Shown in pieces: positions 18,758 through 26,013 of a stretch of DNA of 64,000 bases (position 1 is the stretch's first letter; each line of letters begins with the position of its first letter). A program made the position numbers and the translations under genes. Under the pieces are notes generated by a model. That model was not told the origin of the DNA. It was given only the letters and a program-made list of their open reading frames with translations, and did no database searches. Origin of the DNA: Fen-330 sp050008465 (GTDB lineage: Bacteria; Acidobacteriota; Terriglobia; Bryobacterales; Bryobacteraceae); NCBI GenBank assembly GCA_050008465.1, contig JBEKMO010000006.1, positions 1-64,000 of the forward strand, given 5' to 3'.

Positions 18758-18999
18758 TCGTTCAGGCCGAACTCGCGGAGGATCTCTTCATGGGGGATGC
18801 CTTCGCCGCGCTCGATTGCTGCGTTGGCCTCGGCGTCGCGGCGCTGTTGCTCTTCGGTATAGAGCTCGTCGTCGAGCGGGGCGGTGAGGATGGACAGCCA
18901 AACGGGATCGGCACGGTTCTCCAGGCGCGATTCCAGGGCGTCGATGCGCGCGGTGATGGTCCCGGGGTCTTCTGGCACGGCTGCTGGCTCCGAGTCCAT
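18754..18999 (-). CDS. Antitoxin of the RelE-type pair
   Basis: An 81-residue acidic protein, upstream of and overlapping the toxin start. The C-terminal half is rich in Glu and ends GEGIPHEEILREFGLNE, a common antitoxin ending (ISHEEVxxxFG). The N-terminus MDSEPAAVPEDPG matches the start of the protein at 19145-19426. It probably neutralised the toxin and repressed its own operon; with the toxin broken it may be relic. Confidence 0.65.
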   Translation of the reverse strand: MDSEPAAVPEDPGTITARIDALESRLENRADPVWLSILTAPLDDELYTEEQQRRDAEANAAIERGEGIPHEEILREFGLNE

Positions 19000-19004
19000 C
19001 GTAG
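18971..19004. repeat. 34-bp direct repeat, copy 1 (gene start)
   Basis: Copy 1 of a 34-bp direct repeat (31 of 34 identical) with copy 2 at 19398-19431. Each copy covers the start codon and first codons of a small minus-strand gene (MDSEPAA and MESEPAA). It points to duplication of a translation-initiation region. Confidence 0.75.
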
Positions 19005-19144
19005 CGCGCGGGCGGCAGGCGAGCTCGGGCGTTACAGTCCTGGAGCTGCTTCCCTTTGGGGACGTCGCTGGCTCGCGGCTGTGCGGGGCCGCGCCTTCGT
19101 TGAGGGTCTTTCCTGGATCTTGAGGGGTCGCGTTCGTTTTGCGG

Positions 19145-19426
19145 TCAGGCGCGCTGGTTGGGAGGCCGCTTGCGGACGATGTCGTCGACGACGGCGATGA
19201 GGGCGTTGAGTCTCTCCTCTGTGTTGCGCTGCGCGGCGGCGAGGGAGCGTTGGCTGTCGGCGAGTTCGCGCATGGAGTCCGCCATGACGACCTGAGCGCG
19301 GAGGAGGCGGCGGAACTCGTCTTCGATGTCGGCCTCGCGGGTGGCTACGGCTTCGATGATGGCCTCGATGCGGTCGAGGCGGGACTGACCGTTGCTTTCT
19401 GGCATGGCTGCTGGCTCCGACTCCAT
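19145..19426 (-). CDS. Small coiled-coil protein
   Basis: A 93-residue protein, MESEPAAMPESN then a heptad-rich helix (LDRIEAIIEAVATREADIE to LNALIAVVDDIVRKRPPN). It is probably a homo-oligomeric coiled coil; proteins of this kind are common small genes in these genomes. The open frame continues upstream into the decayed winged-helix gene, so it could be the surviving tail of that protein. Confidence 0.5.
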   Translation of the reverse strand: MESEPAAMPESNGQSRLDRIEAIIEAVATREADIEDEFRRLLRAQVVMADSMRELADSQRSLAAAQRNTEERLNALIAVVDDIVRKRPPNQRA

Positions 19427-19431
19427 TGTAG
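19398..19431. repeat. 34-bp direct repeat, copy 2 (gene start)
   Basis: Partner of 18971-19004 with three mismatches. It covers the start of the coiled-coil gene. Confidence 0.75.
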
Positions 19432-19880
19432 CCTGAGTCCCCTTCAGAGGCGAATGGGACTCAGGCTTTGTTGCGGCGTCCGGACGTGTGAGGGACATTC
19501 GCGCACGTGAGTCGGATGGTTTTGTGCTTTTTCGTTTTCGGGGCGCGTGGCGGAGCGGACCCTTAACGGGGTGGACTCCTCGATGTACTTCTCCAAAAGA
19601 AGTACCTCGGACGGTGCTGAGGAAGTTGATCAGGTAGCCGCTCTGGTGGACTGAGCCGCCGCCCCGCATGGTGACGAGGCCGCGGGCGGGGTCGCAAAGC
19701 TCCTTGATGGCGCGGCTTTAGGGCTGAGTGGGCCAGGCCGGTGAGGCGTTGGAACTCGGCCCATGGGGCCTTGACGGTGTAGTGGGGTGGTTGCGCGAGG
19801 TGCGCAAAGGCGACGGCGAGCCGGAGGGCGGCTTCCTTGAGGTGCTTCGCGACGGCGGCGAGCGCGGCTGTCTTTTGCAC
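19427..19880 (-). pseudogene. Frameshifted winged-helix (replication-type) gene cut at the dif site
   Basis: The first frame reads VQKTAALAAVAKHLKEAALR, then FQRLTGLAHSALK. A one-base shift near 19720 continues as AIKELCDPARGLVTMRGGG and YLINFLSTVRGTSF. The pattern (tsLTGLxxSAxxxAIKEL) is a winged helix-turn-helix as in phage or plasmid replication proteins. The first usable codon, GTG at 19880, lies inside the XerC arm of the dif-like site, so the 5' end was probably lost there. Confidence 0.5.
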
Positions 19881-19906
19881 TTCCGATAACGAACATTATG
19901 TAAACT
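19879..19906 (+). other. dif-like XerCD site, left junction
   Basis: A 28-bp site: XerC-type arm ACTTCCGATAA, centre CGAACA, XerD arm TTATGTAAACT. From memory, the Bacillus subtilis dif has arms ACTTCCTAGAA and TTATGTAAACT, so the XerD arm matches 11/11 and the XerC arm 9/11. The centre and XerD arm recur at 33549-33565. It would be the left attachment junction of the integrated element and may mark the chromosome terminus. Confidence 0.8.
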
Positions 19907-20440
19907 TTCGGCTGCCGACCACCCGACCCTGATGCGGGATTTTTTACACCCGCAAGCGATTTTACGCCCACAGGTCCTGGGGTGTCAACAGTGTGAACAG
20001 CGTTTTGAGCGATCATCACCGCCTCGCCCCGCGCGCCTTGGCCATTCGCCGGCGCGTCTCGCACGGCATCAAACGTCGAGGATTTGGTTTCGTTTCAGTG
20101 GGTTTCGCCAGTTCCACGCCTTCTGATCGCCGGTCCGCGGCGGAATAATCGGCGATCGCGGGTTTTTTTTGCGCCGGGGTGACGCGCGATCATCTGGTTG
20201 GCGGCGCGGATCCGCGGGTCGGGATGGTTTCCCACGGCTCATCGTCGGAGCTTGCGGCGTACGGCGCCGGCGCCTTCCCGCGCCTGGGTGGCCCACGCCG
20301 TGCTTGCCGCGTGCACGCTGCGATCGCCGGCGGCCAGGTGGCATGGGGCCATCACCCGCCTGGTCGACCGCTCCCAGGGCGTCCGTTGGTGTGTGGCGCC
20401 AGTGCGACCAGGGGGAGGGGCGGCCGTCTTGAGACTTTGA
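19907..20440. other. Non-coding left end of the element
   Basis: I see no convincing gene here. The region has a hairpin (CGCCG/CGGCG near 20135) followed by GCGATCGC and eight T at 20163-20170, terminator-like on the plus strand. It also has several GCGATC-type repeats. It is the only long gene-free stretch of the element, so a replication or packaging origin could lie here. Confidence 0.35.
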
Positions 20441-20443
20441 GGC

Positions 20444-20472
20444 TTGACACATCAACGTAGATGTGCAACAAT
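20444..20472 (+). promoter_or_regulatory. Promoter with an operator-like palindrome
   Basis: TTGACA (20444-20449), a 17-base spacer and AACAAT (20467-20472). The spacer contains an 18-bp palindrome, CACATC-A-ACGT-A-GATGTG (20448-20465), with a single mismatched pair. A repressor bound there would block the polymerase. It drives the plus-strand genes starting at 20498. Confidence 0.6.
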
Positions 20473-20497
20473 GAAACCGTGAGTGTAGAGGGTCACA

Positions 20498-20965
20498 TTG
20501 GCCACACCATTTCCTCCACCGGAATCGCCCGTGGCCGCGCGGCCGTTCTACCTTACCGGGACGCGATGCCCGGTATGCAAGCAGCTCTCGAACTTTGTCT
20601 GGTGCCGCGCCCGCGGGATCCGGCTTCGACCCCCGCGCTGTCCCCGATGCCTGCGCCGGCTGCTGGCCCAGATGCCCGGAGGAACAGTGGACCCCTCAGA
20701 ACTTGGCCGCTCCCTGCAAGCGCTACGGCGAAACCACAAAGGCAAACAGAAGGTTTTACGGCGGTGTCCGGACTGCGGCGTCATGATGGGCGCCCGCGAG
20801 TTGCGGCAGCACTGGTGCAAGGAAAAGGAGAAAGCCCGTGAACAAGATACTCAAGGGCTGTCTGATCCTCGCGCTGTTCCCGTTCGCGGCGGTCGGCCTG
20901 TTGCTACTACTGATGACGCTCGGCTACTGCGTCGACCGCAAGGGCACAGAGAAGGCGATCGATAA
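20498..20965 (+). CDS. Small zinc-ribbon protein of the element
   Basis: A protein of up to 155 residues, starting with TTG at 20498. It has three Cys pairs: TRCPVCKQ, PRCPRCLRR and RRCPDCGVM, then ELRQHWCK. Zinc ribbons of this kind often bind nucleic acid, so a regulator is possible. The last ~45 residues overlap the next gene in another frame and look random, so the true end may differ. It is transcribed toward the structural genes, from the palindrome-bearing promoter. Confidence 0.55.
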   Translation: MATPFPPPESPVAARPFYLTGTRCPVCKQLSNFVWCRARGIRLRPPRCPRCLRRLLAQMPGGTVDPSELGRSLQALRRNHKGKQKVLRRCPDCGVMMGARELRQHWCKEKEKAREQDTQGLSDPRAVPVRGGRPVATTDDARLLRRPQGHREGDR

Positions 20966-21326
20966 CGCCGTCAAGGAGTCTTCGCGGCCACCTTCGGCGC
21001 CATCTTCAACTGCACCAGCGAAACCACGGCATCCGCGTCCTCGGCCACCAGTCCCTGCGAAAGAAGCCACGCCCGGAAAGCTGCGATTGTACGAACCCCC
21101 GCCACCACCGACTGCTCCCACTGAGAGAGAGACAGACCGCGGTCCTGAAGTTTCGCCGCTGCCGCCGCCTCCTTCTTCGCCGCCGCCTGATCCGCCGTCA
21201 TCTGCTCCTGTAGCAAAGCGACGAGGCTTGCTTGGTCGGCTGCTGCATATCCGAGGTCGGCCAGCGTCGCCTGGTAATCCGCCAGCGGCCGCTGCCCCAG
21301 CCGAACCGCCTTCGCCAGATCGGTGA
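20838..21326 (+). CDS. Single-pass membrane protein with proline-rich tail
   Basis: It starts with GTG at 20838 after an AAGGAG site. Residues 4-30 are a membrane helix (LILALFPFAAVGLLLLLM), then a basic region and a long Pro/Ala/Ser-rich tail. From 20971 on, the tail is antisense to the 915-residue protein, so its low-complexity sequence may be partly dictated by the opposite strand. A small lysis or envelope protein is one possibility. No family recognised. Confidence 0.5.
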   Translation: MNKILKGCLILALFPFAAVGLLLLLMTLGYCVDRKGTEKAIDNAVKESSRPPSAPSSTAPAKPRHPRPRPPVPAKEATPGKLRLYEPPPPPTAPTERETDRGPEVSPLPPPPSSPPPDPPSSAPVAKRRGLLGRLLHIRGRPASPGNPPAAAAPAEPPSPDR

Positions 21327-23718
21327 GGCTGATCTTTTTGGCGGTCGCTTTCTTCGCGGCCTCTGCTGCCTTCTGCTGCGCCGCGCGCGTCACGGCGATC
21401 TGTGCCAGAAGAGACTGCACCAGGATGTCCTGGTCATCGGCGTTGAATCCCTCGCGCGTGAGCGCGGCCTTGTAGGTCGTAATGTCGGTGACTCCGAGTT
21501 TCACCGCACGCTCGAGGTCCACCAGGCTGATGCTCTTTTGCGCCAGCTTCGCGGCCGCGGCCGTGTGCGTGTCCGCGGCCTTCTTGTCGGCCGCCATCTG
21601 GAGCTGTAGCAGGCCCACTAGCATATCCACGTCGGACGGCCCGTACCCGTCCGCCGCGAGTGACGCGCTGTAATCGGCAAGCGTGATCAGCCCGTTGCGC
21701 GCGGCCTTGTCGAGGTCCGCGAGCGAGACCTTCTTTTTCTTGAGCGTGGCCGCGGCCTTGGTGTGCAGGTCCACTGCGGCCTGGTCCGCCTGTAGCTTTT
21801 GCCGCAGCTCGTCCGTCAGAAGCGCGGCGTTGTCGGCGTCGATGCCGCGCGCGGTCAATTGCGCCTGGAACCAATCGACGTTCTGGATCCCCTCGCGCAC
21901 TGCCAGCTCGAGATCCGCCAGGGAAACCTGCTTCGCCTCGAGCTCGGCTTGCGTCTCGTCATGGAGCTTCTGTGCGGCGGCGGTCTTGTCGAGCTCCGCC
22001 TGGAGCATCGACGCCAAGAGATTGCGGTCGCTGTCGCTAAATCCCGCGGCCGCGAGCTGTGAGCGGTACTCGTCGACGGACATCAGACTGAGTTTCACCG
22101 CCCGCTCGAGCTGCGGGATTGAGAGCTTCTTCTTCGCGGCCGTCTGTACGAGCGTGGTCTTCGCCGCGGCGTTGTTCGCGGCCGCGTTGATCTTGTCGCC
22201 CAGCAACGTGGTGAGGTCGGCGACATCGGCGGCCGGAAAATCGTGGTCACGCAACCATTGGCTGTAGCTGTCCAGCGTCCGGATCCCGCGCGTGACCAGC
22301 TCCTCCTCGCGCGCCAGCGACACCTTCTTCAGCTCGAGGGCCGCGAGCGCCGCCTGGCGCTTGGCCTCTGCCGCGGCGGTCTTCGCGGCCGCGGCCGCGG
22401 CCTTCTGTTCCGCGATCGCCTTCTTAGCGGCCGCGGCGTCGGCTGCGTTCTTCACCTCGTACAGGAGCTCGAGCTCGAGCGCGGTCTGGTCGTCGGTCGA
22501 ATAGCGCAGCTCCACCATCCGGTTGCGGAAATCGTCCACGGTCTGAATGCCGTTCTTGACGTGGGTGGCGATTTGCGCCAGGGTAAGGCGCGTGCGCCGG
22601 CATTCCAGTATGTGGGCCGCAAGGATCCGCGCGTAGTCCTGCTCGCGCTTGGGCAAGTCGGTCGCTTGCATGAGCGCCACGAAGTCTGGCTGCTCGATAT
22701 CCTGGTTACCAAACGCGGTGATGAGCTGGTCGACGATGCGGCGCCGCCAGGCGTCGCAGCGCTTGTCGGCCAGCAGGTTCAGCGTGTCGGTGGCGACGGC
22801 CTTCTCATAGCCCTGGTCCACCAGGCACTGCACGGCATCGTCAAAGCTGTAGTAGTCGCGCGCGACGGTGTAGTCCAGCTCGCTGGGTCCCAGGCGCACG
22901 CGCTGTGAGTTCAGCGCGGCCTCCGTGCGGTCGCTGTCGTAGCCCTGGCGGGCCAGCTCCTCTTGTACCTGGTCGAGGGACCACTTCCCGCGCACGTATT
23001 GTTGCCAGGCTTGCGCGACGCCGAGCAGCGTGGGCCGGTAGCGCTTCATCAGGTCCCAGGTGAGCGGTGTCTGGAGGATCACCTGCATGAGCGGCTTGAG
23101 CGCTTCGTGCGAGAGCCGTCCGATCCCGAGCACGTGCTCGAGCGTATCTTTCAACTCTCCGAAGCGCCCGAGGACATGGAGGGAAGTCGCGTCCACCAGC
23201 CACTCTTCGATCCATCCTTCAATCGCCAGGTGCGTGACAGCCCCAAGGTACTGTTCCGCCGGGCCCGTGCCGGGCGTGAGCGTTCCGGAGCCTTTCATCC
23301 CGCCGGCTCCCACCATGGCGTTCATCACCGCGGCGCCAACCTGTCCGTACACCTGCGTGCGGCTGCCGACCTGGCCGCGCGCGCCCATGGCGCCGGGGGA
23401 CACTGACACGCCGAATAGATTGCTGATGGAGTTGGCCGCCAGCTCTCCGAACTCCGCTTGGTTGCCCTCTTCGCCTTTGGCCAGGATCCCCGCCAGCTTC
23501 GCCGCGATCCACATAGCCGCATTGACAACGCAGCCGATCAGCCAGGCGAAGACGTTCTGGAGCATCTGGCCCAGGCCGGCGAGCCACCCTTGGTCTGGAC
23601 CCGCTGCCTGTCTCCCCTGCTCGAGCTGCTGCCCAACCGTCATGAAGTTGGGCGCGGGCGCCTGTATGTCCGGCAGGTCTGCCGGCGCAGGATCCCCAGG
23701 AAGCACGGGCTCGTACAT
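20971..23718 (-). CDS. 915-residue element protein with seven ~66-residue repeats
   Basis: The N-terminal part (about 30-130) has a hydrophobic segment, FAWLIGCVVNAAMWIAAKLAGIL. The middle (about 165-430) is helical. From about 435 to the end, seven repeats follow the plan (K)xxSLxxLxxAVxxGxxxxxxYxxxLxxxGxxxxDxxxLxxLL, separated by Ala/Lys-rich helical linkers. Examples are KKVSLADLDKAARNGLITLA and QKSISLVDLERAVKLGV. It is the last and largest gene of the train. A membrane-associated structural or DNA-delivery protein is plausible; no family recognised. Confidence 0.65.
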   Translation of the reverse strand: MYEPVLPGDPAPADLPDIQAPAPNFMTVGQQLEQGRQAAGPDQGWLAGLGQMLQNVFAWLIGCVVNAAMWIAAKLAGILAKGEEGNQAEFGELAANSISNLFGVSVSPGAMGARGQVGSRTQVYGQVGAAVMNAMVGAGGMKGSGTLTPGTGPAEQYLGAVTHLAIEGWIEEWLVDATSLHVLGRFGELKDTLEHVLGIGRLSHEALKPLMQVILQTPLTWDLMKRYRPTLLGVAQAWQQYVRGKWSLDQVQEELARQGYDSDRTEAALNSQRVRLGPSELDYTVARDYYSFDDAVQCLVDQGYEKAVATDTLNLLADKRCDAWRRRIVDQLITAFGNQDIEQPDFVALMQATDLPKREQDYARILAAHILECRRTRLTLAQIATHVKNGIQTVDDFRNRMVELRYSTDDQTALELELLYEVKNAADAAAAKKAIAEQKAAAAAAKTAAAEAKRQAALAALELKKVSLAREEELVTRGIRTLDSYSQWLRDHDFPAADVADLTTLLGDKINAAANNAAAKTTLVQTAAKKKLSIPQLERAVKLSLMSVDEYRSQLAAAGFSDSDRNLLASMLQAELDKTAAAQKLHDETQAELEAKQVSLADLELAVREGIQNVDWFQAQLTARGIDADNAALLTDELRQKLQADQAAVDLHTKAAATLKKKKVSLADLDKAARNGLITLADYSASLAADGYGPSDVDMLVGLLQLQMAADKKAADTHTAAAAKLAQKSISLVDLERAVKLGVTDITTYKAALTREGFNADDQDILVQSLLAQIAVTRAAQQKAAEAAKKATAKKISLTDLAKAVRLGQRPLADYQATLADLGYAAADQASLVALLQEQMTADQAAAKKEAAAAAKLQDRGLSLSQWEQSVVAGVRTIAAFRAWLLSQGLVAEDADAVVSLVQLKMAPKVAAKTP
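21000..22390 (-). repeat. Seven tandem ~200-bp coding repeats
   Basis: The DNA behind the protein repeats of the 915-residue gene. Each unit encodes about 66 residues with a conserved SLxxLxxAV core and an Ala/Lys-rich spacer. Units have diverged at the base level but keep phase. Confidence 0.65.
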
Positions 23719-23726
23719 GGATCACC

Positions 23727-24554
23727 TCACACTGATGGTTGGGACTGCATTTTCTGGAGGGCGTCCTGAATCGACGCGGCATATGGTCCGCTGTCCGCGG
23801 TCAACAAATCTTTCAGGTTCTGCTGCGCCGTCTGTCCGGTCTGCTGTAGATCCGGCGGCGCCGGCGCCGCCGGCGGCGTGGCCGGCGGGTTGAAACTCTG
23901 GCTGCCCCAGAAGGTGTTGACCACGTCGCCCTGGTAGGCCCAGAGCGTGCGCACGAAGATGGGCCGCTGGAGCGTGTACTGGATGGTGAGCAACAGGTTG
24001 AGCCACGAGCCGGCCACCGAGGTATGCCGCAGCAGAGCCAGAATCGGGCTCATCACGCGCCCCTCGAGCCGCGCCAGGCGCGCGTCCAGCCGCTGCGCCC
24101 ACTTCATGTGGAACAGTTTGAAGATGGCCAGCACGCGGCGGATGGACTCGATGAACTGGATGATCGGCCGGAAGAAGCGATTGTAGATATCCATGATGAG
24201 CTGCCGCATCCGCCGCATGAAGTCGAGGTAGGGCTTGAGCACCTTGTCGATCAGGCGGCTGAGCCTAGTGGCGAGCTGCTGGATCTTCTCGAGGATGGGC
24301 CGAATGACGAAGATCCACATGTCATGGAGAGCGGTGAGCAGCTTCCCCAGGGCGCGCGCGAGGCGGCAGGCGAAGGTGGTGAGGTTCTGGCCCAGCGTCA
24401 CCACGCTATCGCGCAGCGAGTTGAGCGCGGCGGTCGGGTCGCTGCCGCCGCCGCCGAAGATGGTCTGGAACAGACTGACGATGGTTCCGATGACCGCGAC
24501 CACGATGCCGACTGGACCGGCGGCGCCCGCGGGAATGGGAGTAAACCCACCCAT
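23727..24554 (-). CDS. Membrane and helical protein of the element
   Basis: A 275-residue protein. A hydrophobic N-terminus (GPVGIVVAVIGTIVSLFQTIF, about 13-33) is followed by a long amphipathic helical region rich in Arg and Leu (about 40-190) and a Pro/Ala-rich linker. The end resembles a small helical tail (LLTADSGPYAASIQDALQK). It is separated by 8 bases from the 915-residue gene. A capsid-associated membrane protein would fit; no homologue recognised. Confidence 0.55.
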   Translation of the reverse strand: MGGFTPIPAGAAGPVGIVVAVIGTIVSLFQTIFGGGGSDPTAALNSLRDSVVTLGQNLTTFACRLARALGKLLTALHDMWIFVIRPILEKIQQLATRLSRLIDKVLKPYLDFMRRMRQLIMDIYNRFFRPIIQFIESIRRVLAIFKLFHMKWAQRLDARLARLEGRVMSPILALLRHTSVAGSWLNLLLTIQYTLQRPIFVRTLWAYQGDVVNTFWGSQSFNPPATPPAAPAPPDLQQTGQTAQQNLKDLLTADSGPYAASIQDALQKMQSQPSV

Positions 24555-24567
24555 ATTCGTGTACCTC

Positions 24568-24780
24568 CTACTGCGACATCATGCGTTGCAGACCGCGCGC
24601 GAACTCTTCCAGTTTCGCGCGCGCGGCCTCAGGCGAAAAGCCGGCCTTCGGGAACATCTCTGAGAACGGGCCGTGTGTGCCGACCGTGAACTCCACGCGC
24701 AGCATGGTTTGAGGCGTGCGATCGGCTCCGATCGCGGTCACCTCGGAGATGCGAGTTATCTTGACTGGCTGATCGGTCAT
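24568..24780 (-). CDS. Small conserved-looking element protein
   Basis: A 70-residue protein, MTDQPVKITRISEVTAIGAD, then LRVEFTVGTHGPFSEMFPK and a C-terminal helix (EAARAKLEEFARGLQRMM). It looks like a compact beta-hairpin plus helix. It follows an AGGAGG site and sits tightly between its neighbours. Function unknown. Confidence 0.6.
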   Translation of the reverse strand: MTDQPVKITRISEVTAIGADRTPQTMLRVEFTVGTHGPFSEMFPKAGFSPEAARAKLEEFARGLQRMMSQ

Positions 24781-24792
24781 GACTTACGCCTC

Positions 24793-25536
24793 CTATGGCA
24801 CTACATCGAACTCGAGCGTGCCCGGTTCGCAGGGCACTCCCGCTACCAACCACTCCTCCGTCCAGTGGCCGAGCTCCGCATGGGTCATGCTGCCCTGGAG
24901 CAGCACGTAGCCGCTGAAGCCCGTACCGCCCATGTCCGCATTCGAGAAGTAGGCTCCATTCTGCGATCCATACAGCGACACGGTCGAGTTGAGCGGCCCC
25001 TGCACGGTGACGCGCCACTGATCCCCGACGTGGAACACTTGCCCGGTCTGCGGATTGTCCGGCTTCGGCGTGGTGAGGTTCTCGAGTACTACCAAATACA
25101 CAGGCGCGCTGGGTTGCCACGGGGGTGGATTCACCGGTCCCGACGTGGGCGCCGGCGGACCCCAGTAGTTCTCGTTTGGCATGTTCTCGGTGAAATCCGG
25201 CAGCGGCAGCCAGGCTTCACCGGGGATCTCGCTGTAAGTGTCGATGATTTGCTGGTCGGCGACATCTGCCGCGCTGTTGGCGGCGCTTAAGTCCAGTTCC
25301 CCAGTGGATCCGCTTTGAAAGTCGAGCTCTGCCGCGGCGTCATCGAGACCCGATCCAAGCAACTCCTCGACGGGCGTAGCCGCGAGCTCCACAAGAGCTG
25401 CCGACACCTCCGCGTGGACCTGGTCCTCGGGGTCCAGGGCGGCCAGGTCCGCCGCGACGGCGTCGGCAAACTCCGGCGGATCGACGATCAGGTCGTAGTC
25501 GGCCGGGTCCAGCGGCTTGATGGGTCCCTGTTGCAT
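24793..25536 (-). CDS. Element protein with C-terminal Ig-like domain
   Basis: A 247-residue protein. The N-terminal half is acidic (VAADLAALDPEDQVHAEVS). A Pro-rich hinge (about 125-140) leads to an Ig-like beta sandwich (about 150-247): FHVGDQWRVTVQGPLNSTVS, VLLQGSMTHAELGHWTEEWL, ending GTLEFDVVP. Ig-like domains are common on phage surfaces, so a spike or vertex protein is a fair guess. Confidence 0.6.
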   Translation of the reverse strand: MQQGPIKPLDPADYDLIVDPPEFADAVAADLAALDPEDQVHAEVSAALVELAATPVEELLGSGLDDAAAELDFQSGSTGELDLSAANSAADVADQQIIDTYSEIPGEAWLPLPDFTENMPNENYWGPPAPTSGPVNPPPWQPSAPVYLVVLENLTTPKPDNPQTGQVFHVGDQWRVTVQGPLNSTVSLYGSQNGAYFSNADMGGTGFSGYVLLQGSMTHAELGHWTEEWLVAGVPCEPGTLEFDVVP

Positions 25537-25701
25537 TTACTTCTTGGGCGGCGGCAGCAGGTAGGCGAGAGCGGCGGCGATGGCCACCGCCAGGGGCTGC
25601 CCGATTGCGGGCGGCAGCATATTCGGCAACATCTGAGAGACCGTCTGCACGGCCGCGGCCGCTGCGCCGATGCCGAGCATCTTAAGGGCTTGAAGCCACA
25701 T
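25537..25701 (-). CDS. 54-residue hydrophobic miniprotein
   Basis: A small gene starting with ATG at 25701 after a perfect AAGGAGG site. The protein is almost wholly hydrophobic: MWLQALKMLGIGAAAA, then PAIGQPLAVAIAAALAYLL and a short PPPKK tail, i.e. one or two membrane helices. It directly abuts the following gene. A virion membrane or holin-like role is possible; unproven. Confidence 0.6.
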   Translation of the reverse strand: MWLQALKMLGIGAAAAAVQTVSQMLPNMLPPAIGQPLAVAIAAALAYLLPPPKK

Positions 25702-25719
25702 GTCACAACCTCCTTGGGG

Positions 25720-26013
25720 TTAACGTCCGGTGAAAAAGCCGACCACGCGCGCGATGATACCGGGCTGCGCGGCGGGCGGAGTGGGGACGGGCGGACCAGT
25801 TGGAAGCAACGTCCGCCCCTTACCCTCCGCCACGATTGCCACGGGGGGAGCGCCCGCGGCGAAGACTGGATTCTCGTTCCGCGCGTTCGGGCGCGGCACG
25901 GCGTTTCCCGCCGCGTCGATGCCCAGCGGCGGGCAGACGTGGAAGTACAGGGAACCATCAGGGCACGTGTCCGAGTAGGTTCCGCCGCACGATCCGCACT
26001 GGTACATACTCAT
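25720..26013 (-). CDS. Small zinc-ribbon and hydrophobic-tail protein
   Basis: A 97-residue protein starting MSMYQCGSCGGTYSDTC, a CxxC ribbon with further Cys residues (DTCPDG, HVCPPLG). It ends in a hydrophobic stretch GIIARVVGFFTGR. Its start overlaps the stop of the upstream gene by 4 bases (ATGA), so the two are coupled. Function unknown. Confidence 0.6.
   Translation of the reverse strand: MSMYQCGSCGGTYSDTCPDGSLYFHVCPPLGIDAAGNAVPRPNARNENPVFAAGAPPVAIVAEGKGRTLLPTGPPVPTPPAAQPGIIARVVGFFTGR

Noticed and set aside
20069..20455. 128-residue minus-strand open frame in the left end of the element
   Set aside because: It is very rich in Arg and Pro with no domain-like pattern, lacks a ribosome site and looks like a GC-rich chance frame.
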